64,000 nucleotides of DNA. It comes from SSF14 sp046331245. GTDB lineage: Bacteria > Actinomycetota > Acidimicrobiia > Acidimicrobiales > Microtrichaceae. Made by a program: the position numbers and the translations under genes. How positions within the stretch are numbered: position 1 is the first letter of the stretch; every line of letters starts with the position of its first letter. This document shows positions 40,178-50,911 of this stretch, one piece after another. The stretch lies in the NCBI GenBank assembly GCA_046331245.1, contig JAXLRH010000005.1, positions 124,001-188,000 on the forward strand. Reading direction: 5' to 3'. The notes under the pieces are model-generated. The model worked only from the letters and a program-made list of their open reading frames with translations. It was not told the DNA's origin and did not search any database.

Positions 40178-40846
40178 GTGACCATGGAATCCGTTCTCCA
40201 CCTCCGCGCCGCCGTGGCACTCCTGGGCGGATTCCCGGTGCTGGCGGGGGTCGACCTCGAGGTCGGCGACGGCGAGCGGGTGCTGCTGCAGGGCCCGAAC
40301 GGGGCCGGAAAGACGTCGCTCCTCCGCACGCTCGCAGGTCTGGTGCCGGTGAGCTCGGGCGAGGCGGTCGTGCTGGGCCACGACCTGGCCGTCGATCGAC
40401 GCGCGGTCCGTCCGCTCGTGGGGCTGATGGCGCACGCGACCGGCCTGTACGACGAGCTGACGGCCGCGGAGAACGTGCGGTTCTGGGCCGAGGCGAGCCG
40501 GGTCGCGGCCGCCGACTCCGACGCGGCGATGGACCGGGTGGGGCTCGCCGCTCGCCTGCGCGATGTCCCGACGTCGCGCCTCTCGACGGGTCAGCGTCGT
40601 CGCGTGTCGCTCGCGGCGATGATCGTTCGCCGCCCGCGCCTGTGGCTGCTCGACGAGCCGCACGCGGGTCTCGACGCCGAGGGCCGTGACCTCGTCGACG
40701 AGCTGATGGTCGACGCGACGGCAGCGGGCGCGACGGTGCTGTTCGCGTCGCACGACCTCGACCGCGCGGCGCGGGTGGCGCTGCGAACGGTCACGATCGT
40801 CGGCGGCGTGATCGTCGAGGACACCGGTGGCGCCGATGCTGCGTGA
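40178..40846 (+). CDS. ccmA: Heme exporter ATPase CcmA
   Basis: 222 residues (GTG at 40178; ATG at 40184 is also possible). Walker A LLQGPNGAGKTSLLRTLAGL, signature LSTGQRRRVSLAA, Walker B RLWLLDEPHAGLDAEG, H-loop FASHDLDRA. The short one-domain ATPase leading a run of ccmB to ccmI defines it as CcmA. With CcmB and CcmC it releases heme-loaded CcmE to the outer face of the membrane. Its 3' end overlaps ccmB by 20 bases. Confidence 0.93.
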   Translation: MTMESVLHLRAAVALLGGFPVLAGVDLEVGDGERVLLQGPNGAGKTSLLRTLAGLVPVSSGEAVVLGHDLAVDRRAVRPLVGLMAHATGLYDELTAAENVRFWAEASRVAAADSDAAMDRVGLAARLRDVPTSRLSTGQRRRVSLAAMIVRRPRLWLLDEPHAGLDAEGRDLVDELMVDATAAGATVLFASHDLDRAARVALRTVTIVGGVIVEDTGGADAA

Positions 40847-41504
40847 CGCCTGGTTGGTCTGCCGCAAGGACCTGCGCATCGAACGCCGCAGCCGCGTCAC
40901 GTTCCACCACGTGCTGCCGTTCGTGCTCACCGTGGTGATGCTGTTCGCCTTCGCGCTCGACGCGAACTCGGCGATCCTGCGACGCGCCAGTTCCGGGCTG
41001 TTCTGGGTGACGGTCCTGTTCGCGGCGAACATCGTCACGCAGCGCGTGTCGGCCGTCGACCGTGCCGACGGCATCGGCGACGCGATGCGCCTCAGCTCGC
41101 TGCAGCCGGCGGGCGTCTTCCTGGGCAAGGCCCTGGCCCTCTTCGTGCAGCTCACGCTCACCGAGGTCGTGCTGGCCGTGCTGATGCTCGTGTCCTACGA
41201 CGTCCGCGTGAGCGGCGTCGCGCTGATCCTCGCCTCGATCCCGCTCGGCACGGTCGCCGTCGCGGCGGTCGGCGCGATCTACGGCCCGCTCGCCGCCGGG
41301 CTCGGCGGCAAGGAGTCGGTGCTGCCGTTGCTCATGCTGCCGGCGCTCGCTCCGGTGCTGCTCGCGGCCACGAGCGCGTTCGGTGTGGCGTTCGGCACGA
41401 CCGTCGGGCCTGGCTGGCGATGGGTGGCGATGTTGGGCATGCTGAGTGCGATCTACGTGGTCGTCGGGATGGCGACCTCGGCTGCGCTGCTCGAAGAGGC
41501 ATGA
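40827..41504 (+). CDS. ccmB: Heme exporter permease CcmB
   Basis: 225 residues, GTG start within ccmA. RDAWLVCRKDLRIERRSRVT is the usual CcmB N-terminus, followed by six hydrophobic segments. ANIVTQRVSAVDRADGIGDA in the loop after the second segment and AGLGGKESVLPLLMLPALAP match the family. It is the membrane partner of CcmA. Length is normal for CcmB (about 220). The stop overlaps the ccmC ATG. Confidence 0.9.
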   Translation: MAPMLRDAWLVCRKDLRIERRSRVTFHHVLPFVLTVVMLFAFALDANSAILRRASSGLFWVTVLFAANIVTQRVSAVDRADGIGDAMRLSSLQPAGVFLGKALALFVQLTLTEVVLAVLMLVSYDVRVSGVALILASIPLGTVAVAAVGAIYGPLAAGLGGKESVLPLLMLPALAPVLLAATSAFGVAFGTTVGPGWRWVAMLGMLSAIYVVVGMATSAALLEEA

Positions 41505-42253
41505 TGGCTCACCACAACACCGCCTCCCGCGGTACCCGCATCCTCGGCATCTCCGCGCTCGTCACGGGCACGCTGTGCGTGGCCTACGCGTTCTGGTTCT
41601 CGGGCGCCGACGTCGAGCTCGGCAACACGGTGCGCATCCTCTACATCCACGTGCCGACCGTGTCGGTGGCGTACCTCTGCATGATCGTCAACGCCGTGTG
41701 CAGCGCGGTGTACCTGTGGCGCCGCACGGCGTTCCCCGATCTGCTCGCGGCGGCGACCGGCGAGCTCGGCACCGTCCTGCTCGGCCTGACGCTCGTCACG
41801 GGCGCGCTGTGGGGCCGCTCCACCTGGGGCGCGTACTGGTCGTGGGGCGATCCCCGGCTCACGTCCACCCTCCTCCTCTTCCTGATGTACCTCGGGTACG
41901 TCACGGTGCGGAACATCCCGGCGCCGCGGGCGGCGCGTGGCACGCGCTCCGCCGTGGTCGGCATCGTTTCGGCGCTCCTCATCTATCCGGTGCACATGTC
42001 CACCACGTGGTGGAACTCGTTGCACCAGGGCGGCACCATCGGCGCTCCGGGGGAGTCCAAGATCCACGGCGCGCAGGAGTTCGCGTTCTACCTCGGGTTC
42101 ATCACGTTCCTCCTGCTCGCGGCGTGGCTGACGATGCACCGGTTCCGGGTCGCGTGGCTGGCCGATCAGGTCGCCGATACCGAGTTCGAGACGGCGCTCG
42201 TCGACCGTCGCTCCGAGGGCGACATCCCGCCCGTCGCGGAGGCCGCCCGATGA
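41501..42253 (+). CDS. ccmC: Cytochrome c maturation protein CcmC
   Basis: 250 residues, six membrane segments. RILYIHVPTVSVAYLCMIVN supplies the first external histidine, and WGRSTWGAYWSWGDPRLTST is the tryptophan-rich WWD heme-handling loop. YPVHMSTTWWNSLHQGGTIG supplies the second histidine. CcmC loads heme onto CcmE at the outer face. ATG at 41501 overlaps the ccmB stop (ATGA), and an alternative ATG is 3 bases later. The charged C-terminus is about 25 residues. Confidence 0.95.
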   Translation: MMAHHNTASRGTRILGISALVTGTLCVAYAFWFSGADVELGNTVRILYIHVPTVSVAYLCMIVNAVCSAVYLWRRTAFPDLLAAATGELGTVLLGLTLVTGALWGRSTWGAYWSWGDPRLTSTLLLFLMYLGYVTVRNIPAPRAARGTRSAVVGIVSALLIYPVHMSTTWWNSLHQGGTIGAPGESKIHGAQEFAFYLGFITFLLLAAWLTMHRFRVAWLADQVADTEFETALVDRRSEGDIPPVAEAAR

Positions 42254-42408
42254 TCGCCGGGGTCGTGAACAACGGCGCGGCGTGGGCCTACGTCGGCGCC
42301 GCCTGGGCGGTGACCGCAGCCGTCGTCGGCGGCTACACCGTCAGTGTCCTCCGCCGCGGCAAGGCCCTGTCGAAGCGGGTTCCCGAGGACAAACGGCGAT
42401 GGATGTGA
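42250..42408 (+). CDS. ccmD: CcmD-like small membrane protein
   Basis: 52 residues with a single helix (WAYVGAAWAVTAAVVGGYTV) and a basic tail (LRRGKALSKRVPEDKRRW). Position between ccmC and ccmE, the single-pass topology and size are those of CcmD, which assists release of holo-CcmE from CcmABC. Sequence conservation in CcmD is low, so the call rests on context. Overlaps ccmC by 4 bases and ccmE by 10. Confidence 0.85.
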   Translation: MIAGVVNNGAAWAYVGAAWAVTAAVVGGYTVSVLRRGKALSKRVPEDKRRWM

Positions 42409-42947
42409 GCATCGACGACCCGGAGTCGGCCGACGCCGGGTCGGGGCCCGCTCCGCTCGACCTCACGCCCCGCGACGCGCCTCGTCCGTCGAGCCGGCGC
42501 GGCATCCGCCGCTTCGCCCCGTGGCTCCTCGCCGTCGCCGTGCTCGGCGCGATCGGCGTGGTGGCATCGGGCCTCGCCGGGGCGACGACCTACTTCTACA
42601 ACGTCGACGACGCGGTCGCGAAGCGCAGTGAGATCGGCGACCGGCGCGTGCGGCTGCAGGGCAACATCCTCAAGGGCTCGGTCGACCAGACCGGCGACGG
42701 CCTGAAGTTCGTGCTCAAGTACAACGGCGTATCGGTGAACGTGAGCCACACCGGCGACGTGCCCGACCTGTTCGGCCCGTCGATCCCGGTGGTCATCGAG
42801 GGCCGGTTCAAGGGCTCCCGCTTCTACAGCGACCAGGTGCTCGTGAAGCACGACGAGACCTACGACGAGAAGAACAAGACGCGGGTGAAGGAAGCCGACG
42901 CCGACGCCCGCAAGAACGCGGCGTCCACCACGATCCCCGCGCCGTAG
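42399..42947 (+). CDS. ccmE: Heme chaperone CcmE
   Basis: 182 residues. One membrane helix (PWLLAVAVLGAIGVVASGLA) is preceded by a 38-residue acidic/proline N-terminal extension. The OB-fold contains VRLQGNILKGSVDQ, FVLKYNGVSVNVSHTGDVPD and VVIEGRFKG. VLVKHDETY holds H151, the covalent heme-binding histidine, and the conserved tyrosine four residues later. It carries heme from CcmC to CcmF. The start overlaps the ccmD stop. Confidence 0.96.
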   Translation: MDVSIDDPESADAGSGPAPLDLTPRDAPRPSSRRGIRRFAPWLLAVAVLGAIGVVASGLAGATTYFYNVDDAVAKRSEIGDRRVRLQGNILKGSVDQTGDGLKFVLKYNGVSVNVSHTGDVPDLFGPSIPVVIEGRFKGSRFYSDQVLVKHDETYDEKNKTRVKEADADARKNAASTTIPAP

Positions 42948-42955
42948 GTCCGCTC

Positions 42956-44907
<1,952 letters not shown>

Positions 44908-44911
<4 letters not shown>

Positions 44912-45453
44912 AGCACCGCTCGGCACTCATCGCCGGCATCGTCGGCGTCGTCGTGGTCGCGCTGATCGTGCTGTTCGTGTCCGCGGGGAGCGAGAGCGAC
45001 CCGCTGTCGGTCGACACGAACCAGCTGGTGGGCAAGCAGGCGCCGAACATCGACGCCCGCGACACCGAGGGTCGCTCGTTCCGCGTGCAGGACTACCGCG
45101 GTCGTTGGCTGCTGGTGAACTTCTTCGCGACGTGGTGCGCGCCGTGCATCGCCGAGCATCCCGAGCTGGTCGCGTTCAGCCAGGCGCACGTCCGCAGCGG
45201 TGACGCCTCGGTGGTGAGCGTGGCCTACAACGACGAGCCGTCGGCCGTGAAGGCGTTCTTCGAGCGGAACGGCGGCGACTGGGCCGTCATCGCCGACGAC
45301 AAGAGCGACTTCTCCATCGACTACGCCGTCGTCGGCCTGCCCGAGTCGTACCTCGTCGACCCCGACGGCGTCGTGGTGCACAAGTTCGTCGGCGGCATCA
45401 CCGCCTCGGCCGTCGACGCCGAGATGGCGAAGGCCGCGAAGGCGTCGAAGTGA
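44908..45453 (+). CDS. ccmG: Thiol:disulfide oxidoreductase CcmG/DsbE-like
   Basis: 181 residues. One N-terminal membrane anchor (LIAGIVGVVVVALIVLFVSA) and a thioredoxin domain with NFFATWCAPCIAEHPEL, the redox pair C77/C80. LPESYLVDPDGVVVHKFVGG carries the cis-proline region. In the operon its role is to keep the apocytochrome or CcmH cysteines reduced for heme attachment. It overlaps ccmF by ATGA and ccmH by 4 bases. Confidence 0.93.
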
Positions 45454-45971
45454 TGAGCCCCGCCCTTCGCCGGGCCGGCTGGCTCGCCGTGCTGGTCGCG
45501 GTCGTCGTGTTGATCGCCGTCGGCGCGCGCACCACGCCCACGTCGGGCGTGTCGGAGGATCGCCTGTACTCGCTCGCCGGGCAGATGAAGTGCCTGCAGT
45601 GCCTCGGCGAGTCGGTCGCCGGCTCGCAGGCCGACATCGCCATCAAGATGCGCAGCGAGATCCGTGCGCAGATGCGCACCGGACGGAGCGACGACGAGAT
45701 CCTCGAGTTCTTCTCCGACCGCTACGGCCAGCGCGTGCTGCTCAACCCGTCCGGCTCGGGGCTCACGTCGCTGGTGTGGGTGATCCCCGCGATCGTCGCC
45801 GGCGGTGGCATCGCGTGGCTCGGCCTCGCCTACGCGTCGGCGCGGCGTGGCCGGCGGGACGCGACGGCGCGCGAGGTCAGCGCCGAGGACCGCTCGTTGG
45901 TCGAGGACGCACTCCGCCACGAGGACGCCGTCGAGGACGCGGTCGAGGAGGCGCCGGCCGATCATGGCTGA
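45450..45971 (+). CDS. ccmH: CcmH cytochrome c maturation protein
   Basis: 173 residues. A helix near residues 10-26, then DRLYSLAGQMKCLQCLGESV with the CxxC pair C48/C51 (canonical form LRCxxCQ). IKMRSEIRAQMRTGRSDDEI, FFSDRYGQRVLLNPSGSG and a second helix (LVWVIPAIVAGGGIAWLGLA) follow, then an acidic tail. Domain order and motif fit the CcmL/CcmH short form that reduces the heme-binding cysteines. GTG-ATG at the start; either could be used. Confidence 0.93.
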   Translation: MMSPALRRAGWLAVLVAVVVLIAVGARTTPTSGVSEDRLYSLAGQMKCLQCLGESVAGSQADIAIKMRSEIRAQMRTGRSDDEILEFFSDRYGQRVLLNPSGSGLTSLVWVIPAIVAGGGIAWLGLAYASARRGRRDATAREVSAEDRSLVEDALRHEDAVEDAVEEAPADHG

Positions 45972-47148
45972 GCGCATCGACCTCGACGAGCTCGCGCACC
46001 TCGAGGAGGAGCGCGACTTCCTCCTCCGGTCCATCGACGACCTCGACCGCGAGCACGCGGCCGGCGACGTCGATCCCGAGGACTACCAGGAGCTGCGCGA
46101 CGGGTACGTCGCCCGTGCAGCGGCGGCGATCCGTGCCGTGGAGGCGCGCGAGGACACACTGGCTGCCCAGCGCGACGCGGCGCCGCCCCGCCGCGGCCGT
46201 GCGCTCCTGTGGGTGGGCGTCGTGGTGGGCTTCGGCGTCGTGGCGGGGGTGCTCCTCGCCGGTGCCCTCGGTTCGCGGGGGAGCGGCGGGCTCACGGGTG
46301 GCGCGTCGCCGTCCGACGAAGCCGACCGGTGCCGCTCGCTGAGCTTCCAGAAGCCGGCCGAGGGCATCACCTGCTACGCGAAGGTCCTGAAGGACCGGCC
46401 CGACGACGTCGACGCGCTCACGTATCAGGGGTGGGCCAAGGTGCGCTCCGGCGACGTGGCCGGCGGGTCGGCGCTGTTCGACAAGGTGGTCGCCCTCGAC
46501 CCGAAGTTCCCCGACGTGCACGTGTTCCGGGCGTCGGTCCGGAAGAACGCCGGCGACTTCGCCGGCGCCCAGGCCGAGCTCGACACGCTCTACTCGCTCA
46601 ACCCGTCGCCGCTCGTCGTGTCGACCCTGCAGCAGATGGGGCTCGACACGGAGGTCGCCGAGGGCCTGCTCCCCGCCGACGTCGGCGCGTGCTGGACCAA
46701 GGAGAAGACGGCGCTCGCCGAGGTCGACGCGGCCACGAGCGTGTCGACCGACAAGCTCGATCGCACGAAGGTGGCGAACGCGTTCGCCGACCTCGCGATC
46801 GCCGTGTCGTGCCTCGACGACATCGCCAAGGTGCGCACCGACGACGTCGACAACCTGCGCCTCCGGTCGCTCGCCGTCGGTCTCCTGGGTCTCATCGACG
46901 AGTCGGCCGTGCCGAAGGCGAAGCAGAACGTCGACCGCGTGCTCGAGCTCACGCCGAACGATCCGGCGGCCCTCCTGCTCCGGGCGGTGTGGCGCGACCG
47001 GCTCGGCGACCTCGCCGGCGCCACCGCCGATCTCGACGCGCTGGGCGACCGGCGCGTGTGGCCGCTCGTCGGCAACTACGTCGACGCCGCGTCGGTGCGC
47101 GCCGAGGTCGCCGCGGCGTCCGCCGCGACCACGACCACCGCCCCGTAG
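45964..47148 (+). CDS. ccmI: CcmI-like protein with TPR repeats
   Basis: 394 residues. The cytoplasmic N-terminus LAHLEEERDFLLRSIDDLDR, EHAAGDVDPEDYQELRDGYV is the typical CcmI coiled element. One helix (ALLWVGVVVGFGVVAGVLLA) leads to the outer domain with TPR-like repeats (ALTYQGWAKVRSGDVAGGSA, VHVFRASVRKNAGDFAGAQA, LLLRAVWRDRLGDLAGATAD). It presumably chaperones apocytochromes to the CcmFH ligase. The middle cysteines (CWTK, VSCLDD) are not part of a known motif. Ends the ccm operon. Confidence 0.88.
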   Translation: MAERIDLDELAHLEEERDFLLRSIDDLDREHAAGDVDPEDYQELRDGYVARAAAAIRAVEAREDTLAAQRDAAPPRRGRALLWVGVVVGFGVVAGVLLAGALGSRGSGGLTGGASPSDEADRCRSLSFQKPAEGITCYAKVLKDRPDDVDALTYQGWAKVRSGDVAGGSALFDKVVALDPKFPDVHVFRASVRKNAGDFAGAQAELDTLYSLNPSPLVVSTLQQMGLDTEVAEGLLPADVGACWTKEKTALAEVDAATSVSTDKLDRTKVANAFADLAIAVSCLDDIAKVRTDDVDNLRLRSLAVGLLGLIDESAVPKAKQNVDRVLELTPNDPAALLLRAVWRDRLGDLAGATADLDALGDRRVWPLVGNYVDAASVRAEVAAASAATTTTAP

Positions 47149-47151
47149 AGT
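47146..47151 (+). promoter_or_regulatory. -10 element overlapping the ccmI stop codon
   Basis: TAGAGT ends 7 nt before the ATG at 47159; its first three bases are also the ccmI stop codon. Confidence 0.3.
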
Positions 47152-47158
47152 CCTCCGC

Positions 47159-48367
47159 ATGAGAATCCTGGTGGTTGGCGCCGGTGGCGTCGGATCGGCC
47201 TTCGCCGCGATCGCGGCTCGGCGCCCCTTCTTCGAGTCCCTCGTCTTGGCCGACCTCGACGTCGATCGGGCCCGGCGCACGGTCGATCGTCTGCGCGACC
47301 CCCGCATCACCGCGCTGTCGGTCGACGCGTCGGACCCGGCGAACATCGAGGCGGCCATCGCCGCCGGTCGATGCGACATCGTGCTCAACGCCGCCGATCC
47401 GCGGTTCGTGGTGCCGATCTTCGACGCCTGCTTCGCCGCCGGGGCGACCTACCTCGACATGGCGATGTCGCTCTCGCACCCGCACCCCACCGACCCGTTC
47501 TCGCAGGTGGGCGAGAAGCTCGGCGACTACCAGTTCGAGCGCTCGAAGCAGTGGGAGGACCGCGGGCTCCTGGCCCTCGGCGGCATGGGCGTCGAGCCCG
47601 GGCTCGCCGACGTGTTCGCCCGCTACGCGGCCGACCACCTCTTCAGCGAGATCCACGAGATCGGCGTGCGCGACGGGTCGAACATGGTCGTGAAGGGCTA
47701 CGACTTCGCTCCGACGTTCTCGATCTGGACCACGATCGAGGAGTGCCTCAACCCGCCGGTGATCTGGGAGAAGGATCGCGGGTGGTTCACGACCGAGCCG
47801 TTCAGCGAGCCCGAGGTGTTCGACTTCCCCGAGGGCATCGGCCCCGTCGAGTGCGTCAACGTGGAGCACGAGGAGGTGCTGCTCGTGCCGCGGTGGGTCG
47901 ACTGCCGGCGGGTCACGTTCAAGTACGGGTTGGGCGACGAGTTCATCGACGTGCTGCGCACGTTGCACAAGCTCGGCCTCGACGGCACCGATCCGGTGAC
48001 GGTTCGCGGCCAGCAGGTGTCGCCCCGCGACGTGGTGGCGGCCTGTCTTCCCAACCCGGCCGACCTCACCGACGAGATCGAGGGCAAGACGTGTGCCGGC
48101 ACCTGGGTCACCGGCGTCGGCAAGGACGGCGAGGCGAAGGAGGTCTACCTGTACCACGTCGCCGACAACGCCGAGACCCTCGCCCGTGACGGCGCGCAGG
48201 CCGTCGTGTGGCAGACCGCCCTGTTCCCGGTCGTCGCGATGGAGCTGATCGCCTCCGGTGTGTGGTCGGGCGCCGGCGTGCTCGGGCCCGAGGCGTTCGA
48301 CGCCGTGCCGTTCCTCGACATGGTGAAGGGCGAGTACGACTCGCCGTGGGGTCTCGAGCTGCGCTGA
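47159..48367 (+). CDS. Saccharopine dehydrogenase-like NAD(P)-binding protein
   Basis: 402 residues. The N-terminal Rossmann fold starts ILVVGAGGVGSAFAAIAARR with the GxGGxG dinucleotide loop and VLADLDVDRAR with the acidic residue at the end of strand two. CDIVLNAADPRFVVPIFDAC, ATYLDMAMSL and GMGVEPGLADVFARYA match the saccharopine dehydrogenase/carboxynorspermidine synthase family. C-terminal substrate domain residues 140-400. The reaction is probably NAD(P)H-linked reduction or oxidation of an imino-linked amino acid, but the substrate is unknown. No lysine or spermidine genes are nearby. Confidence 0.88.
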   Translation: MRILVVGAGGVGSAFAAIAARRPFFESLVLADLDVDRARRTVDRLRDPRITALSVDASDPANIEAAIAAGRCDIVLNAADPRFVVPIFDACFAAGATYLDMAMSLSHPHPTDPFSQVGEKLGDYQFERSKQWEDRGLLALGGMGVEPGLADVFARYAADHLFSEIHEIGVRDGSNMVVKGYDFAPTFSIWTTIEECLNPPVIWEKDRGWFTTEPFSEPEVFDFPEGIGPVECVNVEHEEVLLVPRWVDCRRVTFKYGLGDEFIDVLRTLHKLGLDGTDPVTVRGQQVSPRDVVAACLPNPADLTDEIEGKTCAGTWVTGVGKDGEAKEVYLYHVADNAETLARDGAQAVVWQTALFPVVAMELIASGVWSGAGVLGPEAFDAVPFLDMVKGEYDSPWGLELR

Positions 48368-48389
48368 CCGGCGACCCGCGTGCCGCTCC

Positions 48390-49019
48390 TCAGCGGTTGA
48401 TGGCCCGCACCAGCTCGACGATCTCCGCCGGCGCCGTCGACGGCGACCCCGCGTGGACGGGTGGCTGCGGGTCGTACTCGATGCCGAGCTGGATGGCCTG
48501 GGCCACCTCGACGCCCGCCATCTCGATCACCAGGCGGAGCGCCATGTCGATGCCGGCCGACACGCCGGCGCCGGTGATGACCTTGCCGCGAACGACCACC
48601 CGCTCCTCGGTGGGGTGGGCGCCGAACGATGCCAGCGCGTCGTAGGCGCTCCAGTGGGTGGTGGCGTCGACCCCGTCGAGCAGGCCGGCGGCGCCCAGCA
48701 CGAGGGAGCCCGTGCACACCGAGGTCGTCCAAGTGGTGGCTGGGTGCGCGGCGCGCACCCACTCGACGAGCGGGTTGCCGGCGACGGCCATCGTCCGGGT
48801 GACGAAGCCGCCCGGCACGACCAGCACGTCAGGATGGGGCACGTCGTCGAACGTGTGCTCGATGTCGACGTGGAGCAGCCCGCGGTCGTCGGTGATGCGC
48901 CCGCGGGCGGCGCCGACGAGCACGACCTCCGCTCCGGGCAGCCACGTGAGCACCTGGTAGGGGCCGATGGCGTCGAGCATGGTCATCTCGTCGTACATGG
49001 CGATTGCGATCCGGGTCAT
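48390..49019 (-). CDS. DJ-1/PfpI family protein
   Basis: 209 residues. MTRIAIAMYDEMTMLDAIGP and LVVPGGFVTRT lead to the nucleophile elbow SVCTGSLVLGAAGLLDGVDA, with the reactive cysteine near residue 100, then THWSAYDALASFGAH. This is the GATase-1-like group found with GlxA regulators, some of which are isonitrile hydratases. Its gene overlaps the upstream regulator by 4 bases, and its domain is clearly paralogous to the regulator's N-terminus, so both may recognise the same class of ligand. Confidence 0.9.
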   Translation of the reverse strand: MTRIAIAMYDEMTMLDAIGPYQVLTWLPGAEVVLVGAARGRITDDRGLLHVDIEHTFDDVPHPDVLVVPGGFVTRTMAVAGNPLVEWVRAAHPATTWTTSVCTGSLVLGAAGLLDGVDATTHWSAYDALASFGAHPTEERVVVRGKVITGAGVSAGIDMALRLVIEMAGVEVAQAIQLGIEYDPQPPVHAGSPSTAPAEIVELVRAINR

Positions 49020-49999
49020 CGGGAGCTCCTCCGGGAGGTGGCGTGGTGCGTGCGGTACGCGGCGGGGGTGGTGGACAGGTGTCGGTCGAAGAGGCGGTGC
49101 AGCGTGGACGGATCGCCGACGCCGGAGCGGCCGGCCACCTCGGCGACGGTGAGGTCGGTCGTCTCGAGCAGGGATCGTGCGACGTCGACGCGGCACGCCT
49201 CCACGTAGCGGGCGGGCGTCACGCCGACCTGCTCGCGGAACACCCGTGCGAAGTGGCGCGGGCTCATCGCCGCGACGGCGGCGAGCGCGTCGACGGAGCA
49301 GTCGCGGGATGGGTCGGCGGCGATCCAGTCCTGCGCCCGGCGGATCTCGTCGCGTCGGGCGCCGACCGCGCTGACGGGAGCGGAGAACTGCGATTGACCG
49401 CCCGAGCGGCGCAGGTACATCACGAGCCACTGGGACACCTGACGCGCCACCTCGTCGTCGTGGTCGTCGGCGACCAGCGCCAGCGCGAGGTCGATGCCGG
49501 CCGTCACGCCCGCCGACGTCCACACGTCGTCGTCGCGGGTGTAGATCGCGTCGGGTTGGACCTCCACGAGAGGGTGCTCACGTGCGAGCCGGGCCGTGGA
49601 CGCCCAGTGGGTGGTGGCACGGCGGTGGTCGAGCAGACCGGCGGCCGCCAGCACGAAGGCCCCGGTGCACACCGAGCCGACTCGACGGCTGCCGGCCGCC
49701 ACCCGCCGGATCTCCGCCAGGAAGGCGGCGTCCTGCGATGCGGCGCGGTTGCCGCGACCGCCGGCCACGACGAGCGTGTCGACGTCGTCGAGCTCGGTGA
49801 GCGTCCACCGTCCGCCGAGCGTGACGCCGCTGGAGCAGCGCGCCGGCGTCCCGTCCATCGTGGTGACGCCGACGTCGTAGCCCGGTCGGTCGGCGGCGGT
49901 GAGGATCTGCGTCGCGGCGGCGAACACCTCGAGGGGTCCGCAGACGTCGAGGGATTGAGCGTCCTCGAACGCGACGACGGCGATGCGGCGGGGAGTCAT
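49016..49999 (-). CDS. GlxA-type AraC regulator with DJ-1/PfpI domain
   Basis: 327 residues from ATG at 49999. The N-terminal DJ-1/PfpI domain (residues 5-190) has FEDAQSLDVCGPLEVFAAAT, VAGGRGN, and SVCTGAFVLAAAGLLDHRRA. The C-terminal AraC pair of HTH motifs (about 215-320) has DCSVDALAAVAAMSPRHFAR and VAEVAGRSGVGDPSTLHRLF. Such proteins activate catabolic genes; GlxA domains are usually not active enzymes. Upstream-start options exist (ATG at 50062) but add no domain. It likely controls the overlapping DJ-1 gene. Confidence 0.92.
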   Translation of the reverse strand: MTPRRIAVVAFEDAQSLDVCGPLEVFAAATQILTAADRPGYDVGVTTMDGTPARCSSGVTLGGRWTLTELDDVDTLVVAGGRGNRAASQDAAFLAEIRRVAAGSRRVGSVCTGAFVLAAAGLLDHRRATTHWASTARLAREHPLVEVQPDAIYTRDDDVWTSAGVTAGIDLALALVADDHDDEVARQVSQWLVMYLRRSGGQSQFSAPVSAVGARRDEIRRAQDWIAADPSRDCSVDALAAVAAMSPRHFARVFREQVGVTPARYVEACRVDVARSLLETTDLTVAEVAGRSGVGDPSTLHRLFDRHLSTTPAAYRTHHATSRRSSR

Positions 50000-50116
50000 G
50001 CCTGCATGCTGCGACACCGACCCCTCTGTCTGCAATGACGAGTCTCTCGCAGATACAGCCACAACTCCCCGCCGCGGGGCGACGGGGAGTCGGGCGGTAC
50101 GGGATGCGGGGCCGGG

Positions 50117-50782
50117 TTACGGGGCGGCCGGCAGGTCGCGGTAGGCGACGAGGGCGTGCAGGACGTCGCCGAGCGCCGCGTTCAGCTCGTCCACCGCCGA
50201 GGCGAAGGCCGCGCGGGCCGCGGCCGGATCGGCGTTGTAGGAGGCGACGGTGACGCCCGAGCTGAGGCCGGCGGCGGTGTCGACGTGGGTCGCGGCGCTG
50301 GCCATCAGGGCCTCGATCGCGGCGGTGTCGGCGCCGGCGGCCTTCTTCTCCGCGATCAGCGGGTTGAACTTGTCGAAGGCGTTGCTGAACTCGTCGATGC
50401 GCACCGAGGCGAAGAGCTGCGGGATCACGACGGCGTACACGCGGTTGTCGGAGTAGATCGCGGCGCACGCGGCCCGGATGGCCTTGGTGCCGACGGCGCT
50501 GTTGAGGGCCGGCCGGTTGACGTTCACGAGGTTCGCCTTCACGGCGTCGATGCCGGCGATCTCGGAGGCCTTCTGGTCGGCGGTGAGGCGCTTGACGGTG
50601 GCGATGCGGTTCTCGGAGATCGTCAGCACGAAGAGGCGCTCGTTGATCGCCTGGTTGCACTTGGCCTTCGTGTAGATGTTCACCGGCTTGGCGGGGGAGG
50701 CGCCGGCCGGCACGACGGCGGCGCCGAGGCCGAGCCCGGCGATGGTCGTGACTGCGAGCAGTCGGACGGTTCGGGTGTTCAT
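50117..50782 (-). CDS. Secreted helical protein of unknown function
   Basis: 221 residues. TVRLLAVTTIAGLGLGAAVV followed by PAGASPAK is a cleavable Sec signal. The mature chain is almost all helix-forming (AKCNQAINERLFVLTISENR, TVKRLTADQKASEIAGIDAV, FDKFNPLIAEKKAAGADTAA) with two cysteines and no enzyme motif. GGAGGA lies 6 nt before the ATG. It may be an envelope or periplasmic binding component; I do not recognise a family. The 129-bp gap to the divergent AtuA gene holds its leader. Confidence 0.7.
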   Translation of the reverse strand: MNTRTVRLLAVTTIAGLGLGAAVVPAGASPAKPVNIYTKAKCNQAINERLFVLTISENRIATVKRLTADQKASEIAGIDAVKANLVNVNRPALNSAVGTKAIRAACAAIYSDNRVYAVVIPQLFASVRIDEFSNAFDKFNPLIAEKKAAGADTAAIEALMASAATHVDTAAGLSSGVTVASYNADPAAARAAFASAVDELNAALGDVLHALVAYRDLPAAP

Positions 50783-50911
50783 GGTGGAGTCCTCCGGGAG
50801 GTGGGTGATGGGTACACGGCAGTTATCGATCAGACCTGTTAGGAAGATGTGAGCCACACGCCATGGGTGTGTGATCGTCTCCGTCGACGCGATCGTGAGG
50901 AGTTGGGTGAC

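Noticed and set aside
45877..47388. Minus-strand open frame opposite ccmI
   Set aside because: Same artefact; no domain and no ribosome site, while ccmI fits the operon.
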